Shown: positions 1-6,711 of the stretch, one piece after another
Layout: the number at the start of each line of letters is the position of its first letter
Numbering within the stretch: the first letter of the stretch is position 1
IMG/VR virus record: IMGVR_UViG_3300034168_000303
Span: 1-34,722 of that record
DNA length: 34,722 nucleotides
Source of the DNA: a virus
Direction: 5' to 3' (one strand)
The notes under the pieces: model-generated
Told to the model about the DNA's origin: nothing
Databases searched by the model: none
What the model saw: the letters and a program-made list of their open reading frames with translations, nothing else
Position numbers and translations under genes: made by a program

Positions 1-473
1 GTCCATTTGTAGAAAAGTTTGGCCCTGAGTATGATAAGCGAATCAAGACCCGTCTGGCCAGTGAAATCATGCTGTACGACCCTTACACGGGCGTAGCTGG
101 TCGGACGGACTTGGTGGCTGATACCTACGAATATGGTGTTGCCATCATTGATTACAAAACAAGCAAGTTTAAGAAGGGTAAGGCCAGCTTTTGGGACTCC
201 TACAGGGTTCAATTAGCTTTTTATGCTCACTGCTATCAGGTAAAAATGAATTTACCAGCACCACCAACGATCATAAACGTCGGCATCAATAGTCTTGAAC
301 CTGATTTGCCGCAATGGAAGGTGTACACCTTAGAAGAGCAAGAACAGGCTTACCGTGAATATCTCGCTATTGCATTCCTGTGGTTTAGCACCAAGGATTA
401 TTGGCCTAAGGGTGATTTTACGCGCCCGTCGCAACAAGTGATCAAGGGAAACGATAATTTGATAACAGCTTAA
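1..473 (+). CDS. PD-(D/E)XK nuclease, RecB/Cas4-like (5' partial)
   Basis: The reading frame is open from the window edge, so the gene starts upstream; 156 residues are visible. The core motifs of the RecB/Cas4-type PD-(D/E)XK exonuclease fold are present in order: GRTDLV (metal-binding Asp, near nt 108), IIDYKTSK (the D/E-x-K motif, near nt 144-167) and QLAFYAH (the Q-x3-Y motif, near nt 210-230). Such phage enzymes are metal-dependent DNA nucleases used in recombination or in degrading host DNA; the substrate cannot be told from sequence. No iron-sulfur cysteine cluster is visible in the part present, so a full Cas4 is not supported. It lies 14 nt before the primase-helicase, apparently in the same operon. 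The family call is fairly sure, the exact role is not. Confidence 0.82.
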   Translation, partial: PFVEKFGPEYDKRIKTRLASEIMLYDPYTGVAGRTDLVADTYEYGVAIIDYKTSKFKKGKASFWDSYRVQLAFYAHCYQVKMNLPAPPTIINVGINSLEPDLPQWKVYTLEEQEQAYREYLAIAFLWFSTKDYWPKGDFTRPSQQVIKGNDNLITA

Positions 474-487
474 CCGAAAGGAACTCA

Positions 488-2317
488 GTGGACACAGCGG
501 AATTGAACAATGCGCTCAAAGGGCGCATGGATGAAATGGTAGCAATGCTATTTCCAAATGCTAAGGTTCGCGGCAATATCGCGCACCTTGGTTCCATTAA
601 CGGTGAAGCTGGAGACAGCTTCCACATTTACGTTAGCGGGACTAGGGTTGGCTGCTTTATTGACCGAGCCAATGAATCAGACAAGGGCGGAACACCGCTC
701 TACCTTTGGTCCAAAGCCAAGAACATCACGTTCTTCCAAGCCGTTAAAGAGGCTAAGGAATGGCTTGGGGTCAAAGATGAGTATGCATCCGTTAAAAAGT
801 ACAAGCCGAAGACCTATCAAGCTCCTGAGGTCAAGGGTAAGGACATTCAGTTGGTTACAACCAACACCAAGGCTGAGGATTATCTCATAGGAGAAAGAAG
901 GCTGAACCGTGAGGTGGTTACAATAAACCGGATTGCTGATGCTCATCAAGGTGAGGTCATTGTCTTCCCGTACTTCGACAACTGTAAGGACAAAGCGGTT
1001 CATTTGAAGTTCTTGGGCATAGACCGTGACGAGAACGGCAAGAAGAAGATGTGGTCCTCAGATGGCACCAAACGCTGTTTGTTCAGCAAATGCACGGTGT
1101 CGGACGATGAACGGCACCTTGTTATTACCGAGGGCGAGATCGACGCCATGAGCTATCAATCGGCGGGCATATCCGCAGTCAGCGTCCCTAACGGGGTGTC
1201 TGACCAAGAGTGGATTGAACTCGATTGGGAATGGCTAGAGCGGTTTGAGAAGATATACATATCAACCGATATGGATGGAGCGGGTCGTGAAGCGGCTGAG
1301 AAGCTGGCCAAACGCCTTGGCTTGCATCGAACCTACGTCGTAACCTTACCGCATAAAGACGCCAATGACTGCCTCAAAGCTGGATTCACCCAAGAAGACT
1401 TCCTTAAAGCCCTTAACGCCTCCAAGCAGATCGACCTTGAGGAAATCAAGTGCGCGAATGCGTTCACTGATGGCGTATGGGACCTTTACGACGCGAAGAA
1501 TGCCTCCCAAGGGTACAGCACGCCTTGGGATGATTTACCGTTACGCATTAGACCGGGCGAGTTTACTGTACTATCGGGCTACTCTGGCCATGGTAAAACT
1601 CAACTCCTTAACCACTTAGTCATTCATTTGATTAGCAATGGTGCGCGAGTTTTTGACGCATCCTTGGAGATTAAGCCCTCCAAGACGCTCCAAATGATGA
1701 CCAAGAGCGCATTGGCCAAGAAGCAGCCGGACAACAAGGAAGAGTTGATCAAGTGCATTGATTGGCTTAGTGGTAGCCTGTGGTTTTATGACCACGTTGG
1801 CGTAGCTAGTCGTGAGCGTATCCTTGATGCTATGAGCTATGCTCGTAAGCGGTTTGGGGTGGAAATTTTCATCATTGATTCCTTGTTCAAGTGCGGCATC
1901 GCTGGTGAGGACTTCACGGGTCAACGCACCTTTATGGACCAACTAACGTCGTTCTGCAATGATACGGGTGCTCATGTCATTCTGGTGGCTCATAGCCGCA
2001 AGAGCGAGAATGAGGACCGTGTACCCACCAAGACCGACATTAGCGGCAGTCAGGACATTAACAATGCCGCATTCAATGTTATCGTGGTGTGGCGCAATAA
2101 GCTCAAGCAACGTAAATGGGATGAAGCCAAGCAGCGTGGCGATGTGATGAAGCAGACCGAGATTGAAGGCTGGTATGATGGTCGCATCCGTATCGACAAG
2201 CAACGCTTTGGTGATGGCGAGGACAAGGACGTTCCGTTGTTCTTTGACCGTACCTCATGGCAGTTCTGGACTAAGCAATACGTCCGACACACCTACTTCG
2301 ATGCCAAAGGAGTGTAA
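488..2317 (+). CDS. Primase-helicase (T7 gp4-like, TOPRIM + RecA-like helicase)
   Basis: 609 residues, the usual size for fused phage primase-helicases. A short N-terminal domain (about 1-100) is followed by a TOPRIM primase core with TEGEIDA at 214-220 and the DxDxxG-type motif DMDGAG at 261-266. A DnaB/T7-type helicase follows: Walker A GYSGHGKT (364-371), Walker B FIIDS (461-465), the sensor His in LVAHSRK (499-505), and a late GSQDINNAA segment. No CHC2-type zinc-binding cysteines are seen at the N-terminus, unlike T7 gp4A, so template recognition may differ. The protein should unwind the replication fork and make RNA primers. The start is GTG, supported by GAAAGGAA about 7 nt upstream, one of the few good Shine-Dalgarno sites here. 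Its 3' end overlaps the next gene by 17 nt. Confidence 0.95.
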   Translation: MDTAELNNALKGRMDEMVAMLFPNAKVRGNIAHLGSINGEAGDSFHIYVSGTRVGCFIDRANESDKGGTPLYLWSKAKNITFFQAVKEAKEWLGVKDEYASVKKYKPKTYQAPEVKGKDIQLVTTNTKAEDYLIGERRLNREVVTINRIADAHQGEVIVFPYFDNCKDKAVHLKFLGIDRDENGKKKMWSSDGTKRCLFSKCTVSDDERHLVITEGEIDAMSYQSAGISAVSVPNGVSDQEWIELDWEWLERFEKIYISTDMDGAGREAAEKLAKRLGLHRTYVVTLPHKDANDCLKAGFTQEDFLKALNASKQIDLEEIKCANAFTDGVWDLYDAKNASQGYSTPWDDLPLRIRPGEFTVLSGYSGHGKTQLLNHLVIHLISNGARVFDASLEIKPSKTLQMMTKSALAKKQPDNKEELIKCIDWLSGSLWFYDHVGVASRERILDAMSYARKRFGVEIFIIDSLFKCGIAGEDFTGQRTFMDQLTSFCNDTGAHVILVAHSRKSENEDRVPTKTDISGSQDINNAAFNVIVVWRNKLKQRKWDEAKQRGDVMKQTEIEGWYDGRIRIDKQRFGDGEDKDVPLFFDRTSWQFWTKQYVRHTYFDAKGV

Positions 2318-2609
2318 ACAAGTTGAGGGCGAAGCACTACGTTATTGGGTGGAATCCTCGGAAGAGGATAAACCGCATTTCGTGGATTTATTTGAGGACG
2401 GTGGCAACGGTCATTGCTCATGCCCTCATTATCAAATCAAATGCCGTCCTAAATACCGTGAGGGTGGGCGTATCATCAATCATGGATACCCCAACGCCAC
2501 ACGTTGCAAGCACATCAACACTGCCATGCTGTTTCAGATGGACCAGATCATTCAACAATCCAGAAAAAATCATGAAGATTATGTTAATAGCCTTAATCAT
2601 ACTATTTAG
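2301..2609 (+). CDS. SWIM-type zinc-finger small protein
   Basis: 102 residues from ATG 2301. The centre carries the SWIM pattern C-x-C...C-x-H: CSC in GHCSCPHYQ and CKH in TRCKHINTAM, with about 30 residues between. SWIM domains bind zinc and mediate DNA or protein contacts in transposases, MEKK1 and bacterial SWI2/SNF2-associated proteins. A free-standing SWIM protein next to a primase-helicase could be a replication or recombination accessory factor; that is inference. The ATG lies 17 nt inside the end of the primase-helicase gene and lacks a clear ribosome binding site, so translation is probably coupled. The 3' end overlaps the next gene by 38 nt. An earlier in-frame start at 2163 would overlap the helicase far more and adds residues that look like out-of-frame sequence. 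Confidence 0.72.
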   Translation: MPKECKQVEGEALRYWVESSEEDKPHFVDLFEDGGNGHCSCPHYQIKCRPKYREGGRIINHGYPNATRCKHINTAMLFQMDQIIQQSRKNHEDYVNSLNHTI

Positions 2610-3006
2610 CGTAACGCTAATTGGCGTTAGAGCTTCCAGCAAAGTAATAACCTACCCACCGTTGGAAGAAGTTAATGAAATCCGCTTCCTGAAGTGCATT
2701 GAGCTAGTCGAGAATAGCCGTGGGAAGACAGGTAAACGAGGTGAGTACGGTATCTACCAGATTCACCCAGCCACATGGAAAGAGCACAGTAACATACCAA
2801 TGGTTATGGTTCCCGAATCAGTGCAACGTAAGGTTGCTCTTAACATCCTGCGCCACAATGCCCAAATCATTGAGCGTCGCGGGGACGTTGTTAACAACTA
2901 TTCTCTAGCCATAGCTTGGTGCGCTGGTCCTTACGCCAAAAGAATTAGCTCACACGCATGTAACTACGCTTACCGAGTAATCAATTTGTATCCAGAAACA
3001 CAATGA
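2572..3006 (+). CDS. Secreted lytic transglycosylase/lysozyme-like protein (candidate endolysin)
   Basis: 144 residues from ATG 2572. Residues 3-19 form one hydrophobic segment flanked by Lys2 and Arg20, a signal peptide or signal-anchor-release segment. The rest resembles an SLT/VirB1-like muramidase fold: candidate catalytic Glu47 in VENSRGKTG, then GEYGIYQIHPATW (58-69), matching the ESxG...GLxQIxPxT pattern, and a later NYSLAIAWCAGPY segment matching the A-x-YN-x-G region. It should cleave peptidoglycan glycan strands after export. It sits in the replication operon, far from the holin candidates at 5985-6709, so it could be a SAR-type endolysin or an entry/exit muramidase. The longer in-frame TTG start at 2323 is rejected because its first 83 codons are only the SWIM gene read out of frame. 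Confidence 0.72.
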   Translation: MKIMLIALIILFSVTLIGVRASSKVITYPPLEEVNEIRFLKCIELVENSRGKTGKRGEYGIYQIHPATWKEHSNIPMVMVPESVQRKVALNILRHNAQIIERRGDVVNNYSLAIAWCAGPYAKRISSHACNYAYRVINLYPETQ

Positions 3007-3284
3007 ACAATGCACAAAAAGCCCAAGAGTTAGTCCTTGGTGACCGTAACGTCAGTTACGGCAACCCTAAGGACGATTACACCAAGACAGCCAAAATGTG
3101 GTCTGGTCTTTTGCACTCCAAACTAAAAGAAGACATCACCGCCGAAGATGCGATACTTATGATGGTCTTACTCAAATTAAGCCGCGAGATGTTTCGCAGT
3201 AAGGAAGATAACATCGTAGATGCCCACGGTTATCTCCTTTGCTATGACTGGGCACTAACCGGACAAAAGCCAACTGAAGCATGA
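3003..3284 (+). CDS. DUF6378-like phage protein
   Basis: 93 residues, starting within the ATGA overlap at the end of the previous gene. The visible pattern is RNVSYGNPKDDYTKTAKMW near the start, then ITAEDAILMMVLLKLSREM and a closing NIVDAHGYLLCYDWAL. This layout (R-x3-YG, a central K-x2-R, a terminal D-x2-GY) is what I know from the small phage family DUF6378, which is all-helical. No enzymatic role is established to my knowledge. Its place between muramidase and zinc-ribbon genes, with start/stop overlaps on both sides, argues for co-translation in the early operon. The gene call is secure, the family moderately so, the function unknown. Confidence 0.75.
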   Translation: MNNAQKAQELVLGDRNVSYGNPKDDYTKTAKMWSGLLHSKLKEDITAEDAILMMVLLKLSREMFRSKEDNIVDAHGYLLCYDWALTGQKPTEA

Positions 3285-3490
3285 AAAACCGCAATGTCGC
3301 TAATGAGCGCAATTGCCCCGAATGCGGGGTATCGTGGGTGGGTGCCGTTATCCCGCCTGACCTTCGTAAGGAATACAACAACAAGACCAACTACACACGG
3401 TTAATCCAATGCTACGATTGGAAGACCAAGAAAACCACGGGTTATGAATGTCCCGATTGTTTTGAATCATTTCCATTATCCAGAAAATGA
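3281..3490 (+). CDS. Small zinc-ribbon protein
   Basis: 69 residues. Two knuckles, CPECG near residue 12 and CPDC near residue 57, make a C-x2-C...C-x2-C zinc ribbon; the residues between are basic and aromatic. Such small phage zinc ribbons often contact nucleic acid or RNA polymerase, but no partner can be assigned. It starts in an ATGA overlap with the gene before and its stop overlaps the start of the RuvC-like gene by 4 nt, so it is embedded in the operon. The opposite-strand frames here look like shadows. No specific function is claimed. Confidence 0.72.
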   Translation: MKNRNVANERNCPECGVSWVGAVIPPDLRKEYNNKTNYTRLIQCYDWKTKKTTGYECPDCFESFPLSRK

Positions 3491-4029
3491 AAATAACTAT
3501 TGGCATCGACAACGGAACTACGGGCAGCATTGGCATTATCTTGCAAGATGGACACAAAAAAGAGGCTTTCTTTGCGGAAACACCCTCAAAAATGTCCATC
3601 CTTGGCAAGAAAGAGCGCCATATCCGCCGCATTGATCACCAATCCCTCAATGAACTCTTGATGGTTAACGCCATAAAGCCAATGGTCTTGAATAATAATG
3701 TAACCGTCCACGCTTACATTGAGCGTCCATTTACCGGACGGTTCATGGGCGCTGTGTTGCCCGCTCAACGCTCATTTGAGGCCGTTCTGATCGTTCTGGA
3801 GCAGTTGAACATCCCTTACAGGGTGATTGACTCGAAAGAGTGGCAGAAAGCCCAATTGCCTGACATTAAAGGCTCAAAGGAGCTAAAGGCGGCATCTTGT
3901 GCCCTTGGGCGGTCAAAATGGCCAGATTTGGCTGCAATGGTGCTTAAACACGGTGATGCGGACGGGCTAATGATTGCTGATTACTACCACAATAAGGTAG
4001 TATCGGAAGCATCAGCCAATGAGTCCTGA
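3487..4029 (+). CDS. RuvC-like Holliday junction resolvase
   Basis: 180 residues, typical of RuvC (about 170). The RNase H-like fold is indicated by strand 1 with GIDNGTTGS (catalytic Asp8), the central YIERP (Glu79) and the C-terminal HGDADGLMIADY (Asp157/Asp159). RuvC-family phage enzymes cut four-way junctions and branched replication intermediates before packaging, a role that T7 gives to endonuclease I. The order nuclease, primase-helicase and resolvase supports a replication/recombination module. It overlaps the previous gene by 4 nt and the next by 11 nt. The GTTGSI stretch after Asp8 resembles divergent phage RuvC proteins more than bacterial RuvC. Cleavage specificity cannot be inferred. 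Confidence 0.85.
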   Translation: MKITIGIDNGTTGSIGIILQDGHKKEAFFAETPSKMSILGKKERHIRRIDHQSLNELLMVNAIKPMVLNNNVTVHAYIERPFTGRFMGAVLPAQRSFEAVLIVLEQLNIPYRVIDSKEWQKAQLPDIKGSKELKAASCALGRSKWPDLAAMVLKHGDADGLMIADYYHNKVVSEASANES

Positions 4030-4234
4030 CTCTCCTACCTACAAACTGGGCGAAATGGTGTATCACAAGACTGAAGATACGCCGGGGGTTATCGTTGGGT
4101 TGCTTTACAAGTCTTCGGGCCTACTGTATCAAGTGTCTTGGCAGGGTAGGCTAATAGAAGAACACGAATCAGTTGAATTGACCTCGGAAAGGCCCTACTT
4201 CACCAGTACCAACAGCCAAGCAGAAGAGGCATAA
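4019..4234 (+). CDS. Small SH3-like beta-rich protein, unknown function
   Basis: 71 residues, last gene of the plus-strand operon, starting 11 nt inside the RuvC-like gene. The sequence alternates hydrophobic and polar residues in short strands: YKLGEMVYHK, GVIVGLLYK, LLYQVSWQG, HESVELT. This is a pattern of small SH3/KOW-like barrels in phage proteins of this size. The tail is acidic and disordered. No family is firmly recognised. A terminator about 100 nt downstream closes the operon. Confidence 0.65.
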   Translation: MSPDSPTYKLGEMVYHKTEDTPGVIVGLLYKSSGLLYQVSWQGRLIEEHESVELTSERPYFTSTNSQAEEA

Positions 4235-4239
4235 TGTGC

Positions 4240-4268
4240 TTGACACGTAAAGCGGATTAATATACCTT
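4240..4268 (+). promoter_or_regulatory. Candidate sigma70-like promoter
   Basis: TTGACA at 4240-4245, a 17-nt spacer and TACCTT at 4263-4268. The -35 is a perfect match; the -10 is weak. TTGACA followed by TAC-N-TT also occurs at the capsid promoter (13249-13278), which raises confidence. No open frame follows before the terminator at 4333-4369. An alternative -10 (TATACC, 15-nt spacer) is possible. Confidence 0.45.
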
Positions 4269-4274
4269 CGGTAT

Positions 4275-4369
4275 CAGATTAAAGCAAAACGTAGCTATTG
4301 GCTACGAATGGTTGGCCAAACCTGCCTTAACGACCCCTCTTACGACTCTGTAGGAGGGGTTCCTTTTTT
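4275..4369 (+). ncRNA. Candidate small non-coding RNA
   Basis: If the promoter at 4240 works, transcription would begin near 4275 and stop at the U-tract ending at 4369, giving about 95 nt with no credible ORF. The RNA would hold a perfect 6-bp hairpin (CGTAGC 4290-4295, GCTACG 4301-4306), a GGTT...AACC imperfect pairing near 4311-4323, and the terminator stem. A hairpin (ATACC-TTC-GGTAT, 4262-4274) overlaps the -10. I recognise no known RNA family. It may simply be operon read-through tail. Confidence 0.35.
4333..4369 (+). terminator. Rho-independent terminator of the plus-strand operon
   Basis: An 11-bp stem (A4333-C4343 with G4350-T4360, one G-T wobble) has a 6-nt loop and is followed by TTCC and six T (4364-4369). 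It lies between converging genes. The minus-strand reading lacks a U-tract, so it seems to act on plus-strand transcripts only. Confidence 0.88.
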
Positions 4370-4595
4370 AAAGCAGACGGAAGTAGTTCTGCGGTTTTTT
4401 GCAGGAGCTAGTCATTCCACGACGCTTCTCAACTATGCCGTCTTTTTGCCATTTATCTAGTTTATCCCTAGCGGTTCTTTCATTCAGTTTATATTTAGCA
4501 ACAAAATCCATGGCCGTGAACCAACCCGCTTCATCAGGTATAAATTCAGCCGACATTAACTCATCCATCTTGGCCCAAGGGTCGTTAGTTTTCAT
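4368..4595 (-). CDS. Small helix-turn-helix protein
   Basis: 75 residues. Residues about 24-60 (WFTAMDFVAKYKLNERTARDK...) read as a helix-turn-helix followed by a basic stretch (KDGIVEKRRG) like the wing of a winged helix. It is likely a DNA-binding regulator encoded at the 3' end of the late minus-strand operon. Its start overlaps the stop of the metallophosphoesterase gene by one base (TAATG), so translation is coupled. The target is unknown; the promoters at 4240 and 13226-13278 are candidates, as inference. Too short for an enzyme. Confidence 0.7.
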   Translation of the reverse strand: MKTNDPWAKMDELMSAEFIPDEAGWFTAMDFVAKYKLNERTARDKLDKWQKDGIVEKRRGMTSSCKKPQNYFRLL

Positions 4596-5326
4596 TAGTA
4601 AGTCTTAACTTCGGAGGCAGTGCGGAATTTACCATTAATACCCCGTACTTGGAATATGGAGTAGGTTCCATCATCCTCGACCCACCCATAAGCCCAACCA
4701 TGACTCCACCTTAGTTTACCCGTCTTGCGGTTTGCATAGTCAGGGTTAAGGTCGCACAAGCAACCAATGCAACGCGCCTCCTGCGGATTGAGGCCGGGGG
4801 TTTGAAAGGATTCGATTGAGTGGCAATGGCCAAAGGCCACGTTTCCATAGATACGGCTATGGGATGCACACGCTGACATTCCGGTATGGAATCCATGAAC
4901 CACGTTAAGGTGTCCAATCTGGAGCACACCCGCACGACTATCGTAGGGCATTAGAGAGGCTTTGTTCCTCCTTGCGACGTACTCTATGTCCAGTACCATT
5001 CTGTGCCCCAAATCGGCTTTAACGGCATCTACTGAATTAACTAGGTCGTATGCACGCACATCGTGATTACCCAGCATCAAAGTGTTTTCTGAACCACCTT
5101 CAAAGAAAGCATCAGCAAATTCTGCCCCTGCTTGAAAATCATCCCGCATGGATACTGCGCGATCATCCTCCGAGGCTCCCTTGCGGATAGCGGAGAAATC
5201 CCATAGGTCGCCAGCTATCACCCTTATTTCAGGTTTAAAGTCCTTCGTGAAATTGATGCACGCATTGCAAGCACGCTCATCCTTGTGAATCCCATGAATG
5301 TCACTAGCAATGACGAACTTTTTCAT
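4595..5326 (-). CDS. Calcineurin-like metallophosphoesterase
   Basis: 243 residues with the full set of family motifs: DIH at 9-11, GDLWD around 39-43, GNHD at 86-89, a lone His144 in VVHGFH, and GHCH at 166-169. These bind a two-metal centre that hydrolyses phosphomono- or diesters. The substrate (nucleic acid, cyclic nucleotide or protein phosphate) cannot be told. The spacing of motifs and the length fit stand-alone phage metallophosphoesterases. It sits between a membrane protein and the HTH gene in the minus-strand operon. No Shine-Dalgarno sequence precedes the ATG. TTGTCA lies 31 nt upstream, but no convincing -10 follows at proper spacing. Confidence 0.9.
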   Translation of the reverse strand: MKKFVIASDIHGIHKDERACNACINFTKDFKPEIRVIAGDLWDFSAIRKGASEDDRAVSMRDDFQAGAEFADAFFEGGSENTLMLGNHDVRAYDLVNSVDAVKADLGHRMVLDIEYVARRNKASLMPYDSRAGVLQIGHLNVVHGFHTGMSACASHSRIYGNVAFGHCHSIESFQTPGLNPQEARCIGCLCDLNPDYANRKTGKLRWSHGWAYGWVEDDGTYSIFQVRGINGKFRTASEVKTY

Positions 5327-5364
5327 GGATTCTGAAGCATATCACTTTATAAAAAATGACAAGA

Positions 5365-5988
5365 CTATTTATTCTTACGACGTTTTGGTTTAATGGAAAC
5401 CAGCACTTTTTCTTTGGGTTTAATCCAAGGTGCTACGGCAAAAACGATGCCCAGCCCAGCAGCAACGGTAGCAAATCGCTCAAAGGTTAGCAGGGATGAA
5501 TCAGCCGCACTCTTGTATTGGCGCGATATGGTCAAGTTCTCCAAAAGCAGCCTGTTAATCAGCTCGGTCATTGGGTCAATCACCCCATAAAGTTCAGCAG
5601 TCATTGCTGGGGAATTGAGCGTTTCAATCTTCCCGCTATCACAAGCCGCACGGGCTTTCTTAAGGTAGGCTTTAACCAATTTATGCTGCGCCAACAATTC
5701 TGGATGCTGATTGTACTCGGCAATCAATTTCTCGGCATCAATTTCCAGCTTATTGAGGGAATCACAGAACTCTTTTGAGTTCATCAACCCTTTGCTTGCT
5801 TTGGCCTGACCATCAACAATAGATAAAGCGTAAACATCAAAAAGTGGACTCAACACATTGCTGGTACGTGCGAATTCTTTATCGCTTTGTGCAATGTTAG
5901 ATGAAACATTTTGAACCGTCATTACGCCAACACCTGAAAAACAAATCACTGTTAATGCGAGAGCAGCAGTAATGGCTTTAGGGTTCAT
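5365..5988 (-). CDS. Membrane protein with chemoreceptor-like four-helix-bundle domain
   Basis: 207 residues: TM1 at about 5-25, an extracytoplasmic helical region 28-170, TM2 at about 172-187, then a very basic cytoplasmic tail (KPKRRKNK). The middle looks like the 4HB_MCP ligand-binding domain of methyl-accepting chemotaxis receptors, in particular VLSPLFDVYALSIVDGQAK, which matches the LYxxYxxxIVD..K helix of that family. The HAMP and signalling domains are absent; the protein ends just after TM2. It could be a sensor antiholin, a superinfection-exclusion protein, or a dominant-negative receptor partner; all are inference. The next-encoded gene upstream is a holin-like gene overlapping by 4 nt, which favours a lysis-timing or envelope role. 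Confidence 0.7.
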   Translation of the reverse strand: MNPKAITAALALTVICFSGVGVMTVQNVSSNIAQSDKEFARTSNVLSPLFDVYALSIVDGQAKASKGLMNSKEFCDSLNKLEIDAEKLIAEYNQHPELLAQHKLVKAYLKKARAACDSGKIETLNSPAMTAELYGVIDPMTELINRLLLENLTISRQYKSAADSSLLTFERFATVAAGLGIVFAVAPWIKPKEKVLVSIKPKRRKNK

Positions 5989-6311
5989 TTTTTAATCAGT
6001 TTGCTTGGATTCTTAGAATAGCTCTTAGCCAAATTGGTTAGACCGTCGATTATCTCAGGGCTTACCACCCCTGCCACACCATACGTTATTGCTTTAACCA
6101 AGGAGCTGACTTCAATCTGTTCCACGATAAACCAAGCGATGGTGGAAACAATAGCAGCCATCAGGATGCGTCGAATGCTATCCCACGGTGTGCCTTGAAT
6201 CGGATTGGCGAGCAGACGAGCTGTCATACCAGCTCCGCCAATGACTGCCGTAAGCCATCCCGTCTCTTTCCACACCTTGGCTATTTCCATGAGGTCTTTT
6301 GGGTCATTCAT
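5985..6311 (-). CDS. Holin-like protein (three TM segments)
   Basis: 108 residues with three hydrophobic segments at about 18-35, 46-65 and 70-88, separated by short loops (NPIQGTPWDS in the first) and ending in a Lys-rich tail. This is the architecture of class I phage holins, which form inner-membrane lesions at lysis. The first and third segments are glycine-rich (VIGGAGM; YGVAGVV), as in small holins. It overlaps both neighbours by 4 nt, so the three membrane proteins form a translationally coupled cluster. The exact Pfam family is not assigned. An alternative is an antiholin partner to the 133-aa protein. Confidence 0.72.
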   Translation of the reverse strand: MNDPKDLMEIAKVWKETGWLTAVIGGAGMTARLLANPIQGTPWDSIRRILMAAIVSTIAWFIVEQIEVSSLVKAITYGVAGVVSPEIIDGLTNLAKSYSKNPSKLIKK

Positions 6312-6709
6312 TTGGATTTACGGGTCATTCTATCGCCAAACCACCATCCAATGCAATTAAATGCACAAAACTGGATTTCATCAATCATGTCTGCTTGCTC
6401 AAGCGAAGTGACCCGAAAGAATACAATGGTCACCAAGACAAGTAATAGCAGGGTAATGACTGGGCGGAAAAGGGTGATTGTGTTAGCAGCCCACGGAGAG
6501 ATGTTATCAGGAGGTGTGGCAGCTTGTTGACTAGCGGTAAAAGCGTCCCATCGAGCTTTATCGCTGGCAATTTCCGCCATAGCCTTTGCCTCTTCAAGTT
6601 TCCGTTTGTGCTCTTGGCCCGCTTTATAATTGTCAAAGAAACCATTTCCAATACGGAGTAAGACGCCTAATGCGCCGCCTCCTAGTGCGTTTGTGATGAG
6701 GTCGAGCAT
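6308..6709 (-). CDS. Holin-like/lysis membrane protein (3TM-holin type topology)
   Basis: 133 residues: an N-terminal Gly-rich hydrophobic helix (3-20), a charged helical stretch predicted as coiled coil (29-60), a Pro-containing linker with a conserved-looking SPWAANTITLFRPVI entry, TM at about 82-100 and a second hydrophobic segment 109-123 ending in GWWFGDRMTR. The layout resembles the GTA_holin_3TM family, where a charged helix precedes two C-terminal TMs and the protein closes with a W/Y-FG-R motif. It probably takes part in host lysis with the next gene. The family assignment is from memory of the pattern. Confidence 0.62.
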   Translation of the reverse strand: MLDLITNALGGGALGVLLRIGNGFFDNYKAGQEHKRKLEEAKAMAEIASDKARWDAFTASQQAATPPDNISPWAANTITLFRPVITLLLLVLVTIVFFRVTSLEQADMIDEIQFCAFNCIGWWFGDRMTRKSK

Positions 6710-6711
6710 AG

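Noticed and set aside
2323-2571. A TTG start at 2323, preceded by AAAGGAG, that would add 83 residues to the muramidase-like protein.
   Set aside because: The added part is the SWIM gene read in another frame, with no domain or signal peptide, whereas a signal segment begins right at ATG 2572.
5327-5364. A minus-strand TTGTCA before the metallophosphoesterase as a promoter.
   Set aside because: No -10 at 16-18 nt; the nearest (TATGCT) is at 15 nt and would place the transcript start almost at the start codon.
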